DNA of 63,027 nucleotides from Bacillota bacterium (GTDB lineage: Bacteria; Bacillota; Clostridia; UBA1381): contig JAIKVQ010000071.1 in assembly GCA_024685565.1 (NCBI GenBank), forward strand, positions 1 to 63,027. The letters are read 5' to 3'. Position numbers and translations under genes: made by a program. Below are positions 47,859 to 57,264 of the stretch, piece by piece (positions within the stretch are counted from its first letter, which is position 1; the number at the start of each line of letters is the position of its first letter). The notes below the pieces were generated by a model. That model did not search any database and was not told the DNA's origin. It saw only the letters and a program-made list of their open reading frames with translations.

Positions 47859-50800
47859 CTATTCGTCCTCTTTATGCAATTCATTTAGCTGCTGTAATAA
47901 AAACTTAATATTGGCAAGCATTTTGGCAGGCTGCTTTTCGCGGTAGGTTATTATCGGCTTTTTGGCATTTATTGTGCAGCTGTCATAGTATTTATCAAGT
48001 ATAAGCTCTATAAAGCTGTCCCGCAGCATATCCTCGCAGAAAGTGAAAAGCACGCTTGTACCCCTCTGGGATATTTCAGTTATGCCAATATTATTCGCCA
48101 TAGCTTTTATAAGCGCAATCTCTATAAGATTGCGGACAGGCTTTGGAATTTCGCCGAACCTGTCAATGAACTCGTCAATAACATCTTCTTCCTCTTCCTG
48201 CGTTTCAATCGCCGAAATACGTTTATATGCATCTATCCTCAGATTTGTACTTTTTACATACCACTGGGGTATATATGCGTCAATATTCAGGTCTATGGAG
48301 GTAGTAATTTCTTCCTTTTCAGGAAGCCCCTGCATACGCCTTACGCTTTCCTCCAGAATTTTACAGTACATATCATATCCGACGGAATCTATATGCCCGT
48401 GCTGTTCGGCACCCAGAATATCGCCTGCTCCCCTTATTTCAAGGTCGCGCATAGCTATTTTAAATCCTGAGCCAAATTCTGTAAATTCCTTTATGGCAGA
48501 CAGTCTGCGCTCCGCCGTTTCGGTTAAAAGCTCATCTTTTTTGTAGGTAAAGTACGCATAAGCGTTTCTTTGTGAACGCCCAACCCTGCCTCTCAGCTGA
48601 TACATCTGGGAAAGTCCCATTCTGTCTGCATTCTCAACTATTATAGTGTTTGCGTTAGGAATATCAAGTCCTGTTTCGATAATGGTCGTGCAAACCAGTA
48701 TGTCGGTTTTGCCGTTTACCATATCGTACATAATATCTTCAAGCTCGTCCTCTTTCATTTTGCCGTGGCCTACCGCAACATTTGCCTGTGGAAGTTGGGA
48801 TTTGAGCCACTCGGCAACGCGGTAAATGCCCTTTACCCTGTTGAAAAGATAGAAAACCTGTCCTCCTCTGGCCAGCTCCTTCTTTATCGCGCTCAAAATT
48901 ACGTCCCCGTTGTATTCCAAGACATACGTTGTTACGGGATAGCGGTTTTCTGGAGGTGTTTCCAGCAAACTCATATCACGTACCGAAACCATTGCCATGT
49001 GAAGAGTCCTCGGAATAGGTGTTGCACTCATCGAAAGAACATCTACATTCTTTTTAAGCTCTTTCAGGCGTTCCTTATGCGCAACTCCAAAACGCTGCTC
49101 CTCGTCAACTATCAAAAGTCCCAAGTCCTTAAAGACAACGTCATTTTGCAGAAGCTTGTGCGTGCCTATTATAATGTCTATTTCACCCGTTTTAAGCTTT
49201 TTTAGTATTTTTTCCTGTTCAGATTGCGTGCGGAAACGCGACAGCATTTCTATTTTTACGGGAAAATCCTTCATACGATTTTTAAATGTTTCATATTGCT
49301 GCATAGCAAGGATTGTTGTAGGGCAAAGATAGGCAACCTGCTTTGAGTCGGTCGCCGCCTTGAACGCAGCGCGCAGCGCCACCTCGGTTTTGCCGTATCC
49401 CACATCTCCGCAAAGAAGCCTATCCATAGGCTTTGTGCTCTGCATATCGCTTTTTACCTCTTCAATCGAGCGGATTTGGTCCTCCGTCTCATTATACGGG
49501 AAGGTGTCCTCAAAATCCCTCTGCCAAGGCGTATCCTCCGAAAAGGCAAAGCCTTTTGTCCGTCCTCTTTCACCGTAAAGCTCCGCAAGCTGTTTTGCCA
49601 TATCCCGTGTTGATGCGCGCACCTTTTGCTTCGTCTTGTCCCATTCTGTACCGCCGAGTTTATTGAGTTTTAACTCCTTATCGGAAGAGCCGGAATATTT
49701 ATAGAGCATATCCATCTGCTCAACAGGCACATAAAGGCTGTCTGTTCCGCGGTAGGCTATATGCAGATAGTCCTTTGTGACTCCCGATACGGTGATTTTC
49801 TTTATCCCCATATATTTACCGATTCCGTGGGCGCGGTGCACAACATAATCTCCATTATTTATATCGGTATATGACTTAATTCTGTTTTTACTGTCCTGCT
49901 TGCGCTTTGACCGTTTTTGCTGTACGTCAAAAATCTCCTGCTCGGAAATTAAGGTAAAGTTTATATCGGGATATTCAAACCCCTTTTCAAGCCTTCCTTT
50001 TAAAATTATCGTTTCGCCCTTTTCAAAATCCGTTGTTTCTTTTGCAAAACGGCATTTTATTCCCTTTTCCGAAAGCATACCCGAAAGATTTTCCGCACGG
50101 CTCAAACTTCCTGCAAGAATGACTGTGGTCTTATCCGTACCCGCGCTCTTTTTGAGGTCATCTACAAGATAATCCACCCTGCCGTGAAGAGACACTGCGG
50201 TTTTTGTATCAAAGCTGAAAATCGACTTATATGTGTAGTTTATACTGCTGTGCGTAAGTGCGTTTAAAGATACAAGTCTCCTGTTTTGAAGTTTCCCGCT
50301 TATATCCGCATATTTTGCCCACATCGAGCCAAAATCCTTGGCTATTATATTTTTTTCAATAAGCCCTTTTAACTGCTCTATATACTCCCATTCAAGACTT
50401 TTTGCCCTCTCAGCAATCCGCTTGGGTTCTGTAAGAAATACTATATCATTATCGCCAAAATAATCTAAAATCGTCGGAATTTCATCAAAAAGCATACCCA
50501 AATACTTGCATATTGACTTAGGAATTATGCCGTTTTCTATGGTTTCAATATCACTTTCAATATTATTTATAAGCTCTTCATTTATGTTTTTTCTGCGCTT
50601 TAGTTTTGCAGTCTTATCTTTAAGTTTTTGTAAAAGCGCATCAAAATCAGAAGCTAAAAGCTCTGCTGAAGGTATTATTTTCGTTTCCTTCAAGTTATCA
50701 ATACTTCGCTGGGTTTCTATGTCAAATTCACGTATGGAATCCGCTTGTATATCAAAAAATTCTATTCTTACGGGATTTTCCTGCTGGGGTGAGAAAATGT

Positions 50801-51329
50801 CTAAAATTCCGCCTCGCAGCGCAAACTGACCTTTTCCAGAGATTTCCTCCTCGCGTGTATAACCCATATTGACAAGTTTTTTTACAAGTTCTTCTATGTC
50901 GTATTTCCCGTCCTGCTTTATTGTAACCGTGTTATTTTCAAGTTCTGCGCGGGAAAGAGTAAAGGTCAGCAGGCTGTCAACAGATGCAACTATAGTTCCG
51001 CCCTCCGAAATATTGCTGAGCGTCTCAAGCCTTGCATTTTCACTATGTCTGTCATAGGCATCAATATCAAAAAACACATATTCTTTTGACGGGAACACAA
51101 AAACACGCCCCCCAAAAAAGCGCAGATTTTCTGCTATACGCTGCGCCTCCCTGTCGTTATATGCAATTACGAGCGCCCTTTTGTCTGCCGTTTGGTATAT
51201 GAACTGTCCCCACGCCGCCTCGGTAATACTTGACACAGATATGGGCGTATCTCCTTTTTTTAAGGCAGCCAAAAAGTCGGAATATTCTTTATATTCCGAC
51301 AATAAGTTTTTGAAGTTCATATTCATCAC
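47859..51329 (-). CDS. mfd: Transcription-repair coupling factor
   Basis: UvrB-like N-terminus, RID (GDYVVHRAHGIGKYMG), helicase motifs MDRLLCGDVGYGKTEVALRAAF, DEEQRFGV, QLRGRVGRSQRNAYAYFTY. Confidence 0.96.
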   Translation of the reverse strand: MMNMNFKNLLSEYKEYSDFLAALKKGDTPISVSSITEAAWGQFIYQTADKRALVIAYNDREAQRIAENLRFFGGRVFVFPSKEYVFFDIDAYDRHSENARLETLSNISEGGTIVASVDSLLTFTLSRAELENNTVTIKQDGKYDIEELVKKLVNMGYTREEEISGKGQFALRGGILDIFSPQQENPVRIEFFDIQADSIREFDIETQRSIDNLKETKIIPSAELLASDFDALLQKLKDKTAKLKRRKNINEELINNIESDIETIENGIIPKSICKYLGMLFDEIPTILDYFGDNDIVFLTEPKRIAERAKSLEWEYIEQLKGLIEKNIIAKDFGSMWAKYADISGKLQNRRLVSLNALTHSSINYTYKSIFSFDTKTAVSLHGRVDYLVDDLKKSAGTDKTTVILAGSLSRAENLSGMLSEKGIKCRFAKETTDFEKGETIILKGRLEKGFEYPDINFTLISEQEIFDVQQKRSKRKQDSKNRIKSYTDINNGDYVVHRAHGIGKYMGIKKITVSGVTKDYLHIAYRGTDSLYVPVEQMDMLYKYSGSSDKELKLNKLGGTEWDKTKQKVRASTRDMAKQLAELYGERGRTKGFAFSEDTPWQRDFEDTFPYNETEDQIRSIEEVKSDMQSTKPMDRLLCGDVGYGKTEVALRAAFKAATDSKQVAYLCPTTILAMQQYETFKNRMKDFPVKIEMLSRFRTQSEQEKILKKLKTGEIDIIIGTHKLLQNDVVFKDLGLLIVDEEQRFGVAHKERLKELKKNVDVLSMSATPIPRTLHMAMVSVRDMSLLETPPENRYPVTTYVLEYNGDVILSAIKKELARGGQVFYLFNRVKGIYRVAEWLKSQLPQANVAVGHGKMKEDELEDIMYDMVNGKTDILVCTTIIETGLDIPNANTIIVENADRMGLSQMYQLRGRVGRSQRNAYAYFTYKKDELLTETAERRLSAIKEFTEFGSGFKIAMRDLEIRGAGDILGAEQHGHIDSVGYDMYCKILEESVRRMQGLPEKEEITTSIDLNIDAYIPQWYVKSTNLRIDAYKRISAIETQEEEEDVIDEFIDRFGEIPKPVRNLIEIALIKAMANNIGITEISQRGTSVLFTFCEDMLRDSFIELILDKYYDSCTINAKKPIITYREKQPAKMLANIKFLLQQLNELHKEDE

Positions 51330-51342
51330 CTGCCCGATGCCG

Positions 51343-51909
51343 TTATGCTCCGTTAAATTTGTTCATTGCACTTTCAACGCCGTGCGACATGACCTCTGCT
51401 ACTGCATTTGCGGCATTTATTATGGCTTTTTCAAGAACAGGAATCTGCTCCTTTGAAAAGCGCGACAGCACAAAATCAGCAAGGTCTTCATTTTCATTTT
51501 GTTTTTTACCTACACCTATGCGAACTCTTACAAAGCTGTCCGACGAAAGCTGATAAATTATTGATTTTAAGCCATTATGTCCTCCTGCAGAACCGCCTCT
51601 TCGCACACGTATTCTTCCCTCGTCAAGGTTTATGTCGTCGCTTATTATTATGATTTTTTCGGGCGGAATTTTATAAAAATCCGCAGCATCCCTGATGCTT
51701 TCGCCCGACAAATTCATATAGGTCTGAGGTTTCATTAAAAGCACTTCATTCCCGTCAATTTCCGCCTTTTGATAAAGTGCCTTAAATTTTAGCTTTTTTA
51801 CCTTTATATTGTATTTGTCCGCAATATAGTCTATGACCTCAAAGCCGATATTATGGCGCGTCATATCATATTCCCTGCCCGGGTTTCCAAGACCTGCTAC
51901 TAAGTACAT
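51343..51909 (-). CDS. pth: Peptidyl-tRNA hydrolase
   Basis: LVAGLGNPGREYDMTRHNIGFEVID, LLMKPQTYMNLSGESI, DDINLDEGRIRVRRGGSAGGHNGLKSI. Confidence 0.96.
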   Translation of the reverse strand: MYLVAGLGNPGREYDMTRHNIGFEVIDYIADKYNIKVKKLKFKALYQKAEIDGNEVLLMKPQTYMNLSGESIRDAADFYKIPPEKIIIISDDINLDEGRIRVRRGGSAGGHNGLKSIIYQLSSDSFVRVRIGVGKKQNENEDLADFVLSRFSKEQIPVLEKAIINAANAVAEVMSHGVESAMNKFNGA

Positions 51910-52616
51910 CAGTCTTCCCTCTTATCCTTCCATGTGCTTTTATTTACCTGCCTTGCCCTTGCTATTGCAAGATTTTTTTCAGGCACTTCATCGGTTATGG
52001 TAGACCCTGCTGCAGTATATGCTCCTGCCTTAATTTCAACAGGCGCTACAATATTGGTGTTACAGCCTATAAAACAATCGTCACCGATTTTACACCTGTA
52101 TTTCTTCTTTCCGTCATAGTTTACCGTTACCGTACCACAGCCGAAGTTTACATTCCTGCCTACATCGCTGTCACCTACATATGTTAAATGCGCAATTTTT
52201 GTACCTTCGCCGATTACGGCATTTTTTACCTCTACGAAATCGCCCACCTTAACATTGTCAGCAATTTTTGAGCCGGGACGGATATAGGAAAACGGACCTG
52301 CAAGGACATCATTTCCCACCTCGCTGTCTATTGCAACAACCGATAGAAAGTCACAGCCGTCGCCGATTTTGGTATCTACAATCTTACTTCCCATTCCTAT
52401 TACACAGTTTTCGCCGATTACAGTCTCCCCCTGCAGCATAACATTCTGTTCAATTACCGTGCCCTTGCCGATTTTAACACTTTCTTCAACATAACAGCTT
52501 GCGGGATTTATAAAAAGCACGCCATTTTCCTCAAGTCTTTTTATTGTGTCTGCATTTTTTTCAAGATTGTTTTTAGCTCTTTGATAGTTCATTTCGGTTA
52601 TTGTTCTTTTTGCCAT
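51909..52616 (-). CDS. Stand-alone GlmU C-terminal acetyltransferase (left-handed beta-helix) domain
   Basis: Hexapeptide repeats; GlmU-like IAHLTYVGDSDVGRNVNFGCGTVTVNYDGKKKYRCKIGDDCFIGCNTNIVAPVEI; no nucleotidyltransferase domain. Confidence 0.85.
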   Translation of the reverse strand: MAKRTITEMNYQRAKNNLEKNADTIKRLEENGVLFINPASCYVEESVKIGKGTVIEQNVMLQGETVIGENCVIGMGSKIVDTKIGDGCDFLSVVAIDSEVGNDVLAGPFSYIRPGSKIADNVKVGDFVEVKNAVIGEGTKIAHLTYVGDSDVGRNVNFGCGTVTVNYDGKKKYRCKIGDDCFIGCNTNIVAPVEIKAGAYTAAGSTITDEVPEKNLAIARARQVNKSTWKDKRED

Positions 52617-52617
52617 T

Positions 52618-53472
52618 TTATTTTTCCCCCTTTATACTCTCTATATCCCTCTTTATTTGTAAAATCAGTTCTTCCTTTTTCTCGAATTTTATTTCGTCTC
52701 TTATCCTGTCTATAATCTGTACCGTTATATCTTTTCCATAAAGGTCTTTTTCTTCCCCGACAATATGCACTTCGACCGTACGCCGCTTAGCTTCAAAAGT
52801 GGGATTTTTGCCAACATTTACAACGGCACTTTTGTCGCCGACTTTACCTTTATAAACACCGTCACACGGCAAAAGTTTATACTCCGAAACCTCTATATTT
52901 GCTGTAGGAAATCCCAAAACCTTGCCGTTTCCGAGTCCTTTTACAACCTTTCCCGAGATTATGTAAGGACTGTCTAAAAGCCGATTTGCCTCGGAAATAT
53001 CTCCGTTTTTAATCAGTGCCCGTATTTTTGTGCTTTTTACAGGCTCTTTGTTATCTTCAAAAACTTCAGCAACAATTACATCTATGCCCCTTTTACTGCA
53101 AAGCTCCTTTAATAGACTGACATCTCCTTCCGCACCTTTGCCAAATCGGTAGTCATATCCTACAGCAACCGTCCTTACCTTAAAAGATGCAATAACTTCC
53201 ACAAATTCGCCGGGAGATTTACTCTTTAATTCTTTTTCAAAATCTGCCGCTAAAGCGTATTTTGCACCGAGTTTTTTTAATAGTTCAAGTTTTTCCGAAA
53301 GCGTCAGGATTTCCTTTTCCCCTTTTGAATTGTGGGTAAATAAAAGCGCTCCCCAGTCTCCCGTTTTTGAAGCCTCAGCAAAAACACGCCTGTGACCTTT
53401 ATGCACTCCGTCAAAATCACCAAGGCATATTGCAGAACCTTTACTGTCGCCGTAAAATTCATATAACCTCAT
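52618..53472 (-). CDS. ribF: Bifunctional riboflavin kinase/FAD synthetase
   Basis: AICLGDFDGVHKGHRRVF, VAVGYDYRFGKGAEGD, VVKGLGNGKVLGFPTANIEV; ATG at 53472 preferred over the ORF-track start. Confidence 0.93.
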   Translation of the reverse strand: MRLYEFYGDSKGSAICLGDFDGVHKGHRRVFAEASKTGDWGALLFTHNSKGEKEILTLSEKLELLKKLGAKYALAADFEKELKSKSPGEFVEVIASFKVRTVAVGYDYRFGKGAEGDVSLLKELCSKRGIDVIVAEVFEDNKEPVKSTKIRALIKNGDISEANRLLDSPYIISGKVVKGLGNGKVLGFPTANIEVSEYKLLPCDGVYKGKVGDKSAVVNVGKNPTFEAKRRTVEVHIVGEEKDLYGKDITVQIIDRIRDEIKFEKKEELILQIKRDIESIKGEK

Positions 53473-53473
53473 T

Positions 53474-54355
53474 TTAATCCACCCAAAATGCCTTTTTAAG
53501 CACCAATTCGCCGTTTTTACTCTCGGAAATACACAAAAATGTGTCGTTTTCATCATAAATGCGGTACATTTGCCCGTTTTTCAGGTCATTTGCCCTTATC
53601 CGTACACCATTTTTAACCTTTATTGACAGAACTTGATTAAGTTTAATCTTTTGATAATCCTCAAATATGCTGTCAAGCGGCAAAAGTGCACCATCAAGCG
53701 TTCCCTTTTCTTTCATTTGGACAAGCTCTTCCTGCGTAAAACTATCAGAAAGTGTAAAGCCTGCACTTTTTGTACGTACAAGGGACTTCATATATGCTCC
53801 GCAACCAAGCTTTTCGCCGATGTCCTCACAAAGTGTGCGTATGTATGTTCCTTTTGAACAATCGACATCAAGCGTAACCGTTTTATTATCAAGATTTATT
53901 TCCTTTATCTCTATATTGTATATAGTAACCTTTCTCGGCTCTCTTTCAACGCTTATTCCCTGCCTTGCGAGTTCGTAAAGCTTCTTCCCGTCTTTTTTTA
54001 TAGCAGAAAACATAGGCGGAATTTGTGAAATTTCGCCTATGAATTGTGATACTGCCTCTTCTATATCTTCTTTGGTAACGGTTACTTGTCTTTCCGTCAA
54101 AACCTTTCCCGACGCGTCCTGGGTATCGGTGGTTCTGCCGAGAACAAGCTGCGTTCTGTACGCCTTGTCCGATACGGTAAGCATATCAGCAGCCTTTGTG
54201 GCTTTTCCGATACATATCGGCAAAACGCCAGTCGCATCAGGGTCAAGCGTTCCCGTATGCCCGACTTTTTTTATGCCTGTCAGCTTTCTTACAAAACTTA
54301 CCATATCGTGCGATGTTTTGCCAATCGGCTTATTGATTACTATTATGCCGTTCAT
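53474..54355 (-). CDS. truB: tRNA pseudouridine(55) synthase
   Basis: GIIVINKPIGKTSHDMVSFVRK, KVGHTGTLDPDATGVLPICIGKATK, DVDCSKGTYIRTLCEDIGEKLGCGAYM. Confidence 0.96.
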   Translation of the reverse strand: MNGIIVINKPIGKTSHDMVSFVRKLTGIKKVGHTGTLDPDATGVLPICIGKATKAADMLTVSDKAYRTQLVLGRTTDTQDASGKVLTERQVTVTKEDIEEAVSQFIGEISQIPPMFSAIKKDGKKLYELARQGISVEREPRKVTIYNIEIKEINLDNKTVTLDVDCSKGTYIRTLCEDIGEKLGCGAYMKSLVRTKSAGFTLSDSFTQEELVQMKEKGTLDGALLPLDSIFEDYQKIKLNQVLSIKVKNGVRIRANDLKNGQMYRIYDENDTFLCISESKNGELVLKKAFWVD

Positions 54356-54356
54356 A

Positions 54357-56990
54357 TTATCCCAGCTGTTTTGCTATAATATCATGCGATAGCGCTATTG
54401 CCTCGTCAATTTTTGATGCGTCCTTGCCGCCGCCTTGCGCCATATCAGGCTTTCCGCCGCCGCTGCCGTTTGCAACCGCCGTTATTTCCTTTATAATCAT
54501 TCCTGCGTGAATACCCATAGCTACTGCGTCCTTGCTTGCTGATGCAAGAAATGTTATTCTTCCGTCGGTATTTGCGGCAAGTACGATGGCAACCTTTTCG
54601 GTTTTTGCCTTTATGTCGTCCGCCAAAGTCCTCAAATCGCCTGCAGAAAGTCCGTCAACTCTTGCATATACTACCGTTACACCCTTTATTTCCGTCTTAT
54701 TCTTTAAGACCTCGTCAAGTTTTCCGGTTGCCATCTTTGCATTCATTACATCTATCTGCTTTTTAAGTTCTTTCGACTCATTTGCTAACTGTTCTGCCTT
54801 TTTGTCAATTTCAAGAGGATTATTTGCCTTAAGCGCAAGAGCCGTTCTTTCTATCAAGGAGTCCTTATTTTTGATATATTCCATAACTCCCTCGCCCGTT
54901 ACGGCCTCAATTCTTCTTGTGCCTGCCGCAACGCCGCTCTCGGAAATAAGTTTGAATAATCCTACATTTGCGGTGTTTTTAAGGTGTGTGCCGCCGCAAA
55001 ATTCAACCGAATAATCGCCCATAGACACAACGCGCACCACTGCCCCGTATTTTTCGCCGAACTGCGCCTCTGCACCCAGTTTTTTCGCCTCATCTATCGG
55101 GAGTTCCCTTACCGTTATCGGCAAAGCGCTAAGCACCGCCCTATTCACCTTTTGCTCGGTTATTTCAAGTTCCTCGCGCGTCATAGCCTCAAAATGCGAA
55201 AAGTCAAATCTTAAATGCTTTGAATTTACCTCCGAGCCTGCCTGCGCAACATGACCGCCCAAAACCTCTTTTAATGCCCTATGCAAAAGATGTGTTGCGC
55301 TGTGGTTTCGGCAGACCGCCATTCTGTTTTTCTCGCAAACGCAAAGAGTTACGGCGTCTCCGCTTGAAAAACTGCCCTCCTCTACCGTTACCATATGCAT
55401 ATATATTCCGTTGCCGTTCTTTTTGGTATCGGTCACGCGGGCTTTTGCACCGGCTTTTAAAATTGTTCCTATATCGCCTGCCTGTCCGCCCATTTCCGCA
55501 TAAAACGGTGTTTTATCTGTCACGATAATTCCGCTTTCTCCCTCGGAAATTGCAGCACAAACTTCACCCTCTGCGGCAATACCTACAATTTTTGCGTCGC
55601 TTTCCAGCATTTCATAGCCTACAAATTCGGTAGATGCTGCATTTTCAAAGGCAAAGCTTTGGTTATCCTCCCAGCTTGAGCCGTCTTTTCTTGCATTTCT
55701 TGCCGTTTCCTTTTGAACGGAAAGCTCCCTTTGATAACCCTCCAAATCAACGCTGACGCCTGCCTCACCGCAGATTTCCACTGTTAAATCTATCGGAAAT
55801 CCATAGGTGTCATTCAGTTTAAATGCCTTATCGCCTGAAAGGACAGCTTTTCCGTCTGCCTTGATTTCACAAATATAATCGTTCAAAATTGCAATTCCGT
55901 TATCTATCGTCTTTGCAAATCTTTCTTCTTCTATTCTTATTATTTTTTTGATATACTCGCGCTTTTCCGCAAGCTCGGGGTACCCCTCAGCTGACTCATC
56001 TATAACTGTATCCGCTACCTGATACAAAAACTCGTCCTTAATTCCCAAAAGCTTCCCGTGGCGCGCAGCGCGTCTTAAAAGTCTTCTTAAAACATAGCCT
56101 CTTCCCTCGTTTGACGGTATAACACCGTCCGAAACCATCATAACAGTGCTTCGGATATGGTCGGTTATTACCCTTAGCGAAACATCGGTTTTGGCATCTT
56201 TTTTATAGGTAACGCCCGCAATTTTTGAGATATGGTTCATAATATTTCTAACCGTATCAACTTCAAAAAGATTATCAACACCCTGCATAATTGCAGCCAA
56301 TCTCTCAAGTCCCATACCAGTATCTATATTCGGATGTGAAAGGCGGTTATAGTTTCCGTCCTCGTCCTTGTCAAACTGCGTGAATACTAAATTCCAGACC
56401 TCCATAAATCTGTCACAGTCACAGCCCAGCTTACAATCCGGACCGCAGCTGTATTCTTCGCCTCTGTCAACGTGGATTTCGGAACACGGACCGCAGGGGC
56501 CTGTACCGTGCTCCCAGAAATTATCCTTTTTCCCCATCTTTACAACGCGTTCGGGAGCAACTCCGATTTCGTTTATCCATATATCTCTCGCTTCATCGTC
56601 CTCTTCATAAACGGTAATCCAAAGCTTGTCCTTGGGTATGCCCATAACTTCTGTCAAAAATTCCCAGCCCCAGCTGATTGCCTCATGCTTAAAATAATCA
56701 CCAAAGGAAAAGTTTCCGAGCATTTCAAAAAAAGTGCCGTGTCGAGCAGTTTTTCCGACACATTCAATATCGGGAGTTCTAATACATTTCTGGCATGTCG
56801 TTACACGCTTTTTAGGTGGCGTTTCCGCTCCCGTAAACCATTTTTTCATAGGCGCCATACCTGAATTTATCAAAAGCAAGCTCGCATCATTTTTCGGCAC
56901 AAGCGAAAAGCTGTCCAGTCTCAAACAGCCCTTTGACTCAAAAAACTTTAAAAATTTTTCCCTTATCTCGTTTACTCCGTAATTTTGCAT
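54357..56990 (-). CDS. alaS: Alanyl-tRNA synthetase
   Basis: REKFLKFFESKGCLRLDSFSLVPKNDASLLLINSGMAPMK, NHSATHLLHRALKEVLG, FCGGTHLKNTANVG, C-terminal GGGKPDMAQGGGKD. Confidence 0.97.
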   Translation of the reverse strand: MQNYGVNEIREKFLKFFESKGCLRLDSFSLVPKNDASLLLINSGMAPMKKWFTGAETPPKKRVTTCQKCIRTPDIECVGKTARHGTFFEMLGNFSFGDYFKHEAISWGWEFLTEVMGIPKDKLWITVYEEDDEARDIWINEIGVAPERVVKMGKKDNFWEHGTGPCGPCSEIHVDRGEEYSCGPDCKLGCDCDRFMEVWNLVFTQFDKDEDGNYNRLSHPNIDTGMGLERLAAIMQGVDNLFEVDTVRNIMNHISKIAGVTYKKDAKTDVSLRVITDHIRSTVMMVSDGVIPSNEGRGYVLRRLLRRAARHGKLLGIKDEFLYQVADTVIDESAEGYPELAEKREYIKKIIRIEEERFAKTIDNGIAILNDYICEIKADGKAVLSGDKAFKLNDTYGFPIDLTVEICGEAGVSVDLEGYQRELSVQKETARNARKDGSSWEDNQSFAFENAASTEFVGYEMLESDAKIVGIAAEGEVCAAISEGESGIIVTDKTPFYAEMGGQAGDIGTILKAGAKARVTDTKKNGNGIYMHMVTVEEGSFSSGDAVTLCVCEKNRMAVCRNHSATHLLHRALKEVLGGHVAQAGSEVNSKHLRFDFSHFEAMTREELEITEQKVNRAVLSALPITVRELPIDEAKKLGAEAQFGEKYGAVVRVVSMGDYSVEFCGGTHLKNTANVGLFKLISESGVAAGTRRIEAVTGEGVMEYIKNKDSLIERTALALKANNPLEIDKKAEQLANESKELKKQIDVMNAKMATGKLDEVLKNKTEIKGVTVVYARVDGLSAGDLRTLADDIKAKTEKVAIVLAANTDGRITFLASASKDAVAMGIHAGMIIKEITAVANGSGGGKPDMAQGGGKDASKIDEAIALSHDIIAKQLG

Positions 56991-57075
56991 ATATATTTCA
57001 ACCTTCCTAAAATAAAATCTATACCATTTTATCTTATTATTATATAAAAGTTTCCCCAGAATGTCAACATTTGGG

Positions 57076-57104
57076 TTGTAAATCTTTCCTTGTTATGGTA
57101 AAAT
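57076..57104 (+). promoter_or_regulatory. Putative sigma-A promoter with extended -10
   Basis: TTGTAA - 17 bp - TGG-TAAAAT, upstream of the 43-aa ORF and comEC. Confidence 0.6.
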
Positions 57105-57129
57105 ACTTTTAAGAGGCGAGGGATTTAAT

Positions 57130-57261
57130 ATGGCGAACTTTATTATAATTACAGGTTTAATAATTTTATGCACAGTATCAATCATTTTAATTATTCGGCA
57201 AAGGGGCAAATGCCCGTCAGGGTGTGAAAACTGTTCCTTTTGCGAAAAAAAGGGAAAATAA
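57130..57261 (+). CDS. Small Cys-rich single-TM protein (FeoB-associated Cys-rich membrane protein-like)
   Basis: Below ORF-track cutoff; my translation: MANFIIITGLIILCTVSIILIIRQRGKCPSGCENCSFCEKKGK; SD gaggcgaggg; stop 3 nt before the comEC ATG. Confidence 0.75.
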   Translation: MANFIIITGLIILCTVSIILIIRQRGKCPSGCENCSFCEKKGK

Positions 57262-57264
57262 CCT

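Noticed and set aside
56991-57129. T-box leader expected upstream of alaS (also checked leuS and cysS)
   Set aside because: No T-box-like aggGTGGaaCCgcg element seen on the minus strand, and the gaps are too short.
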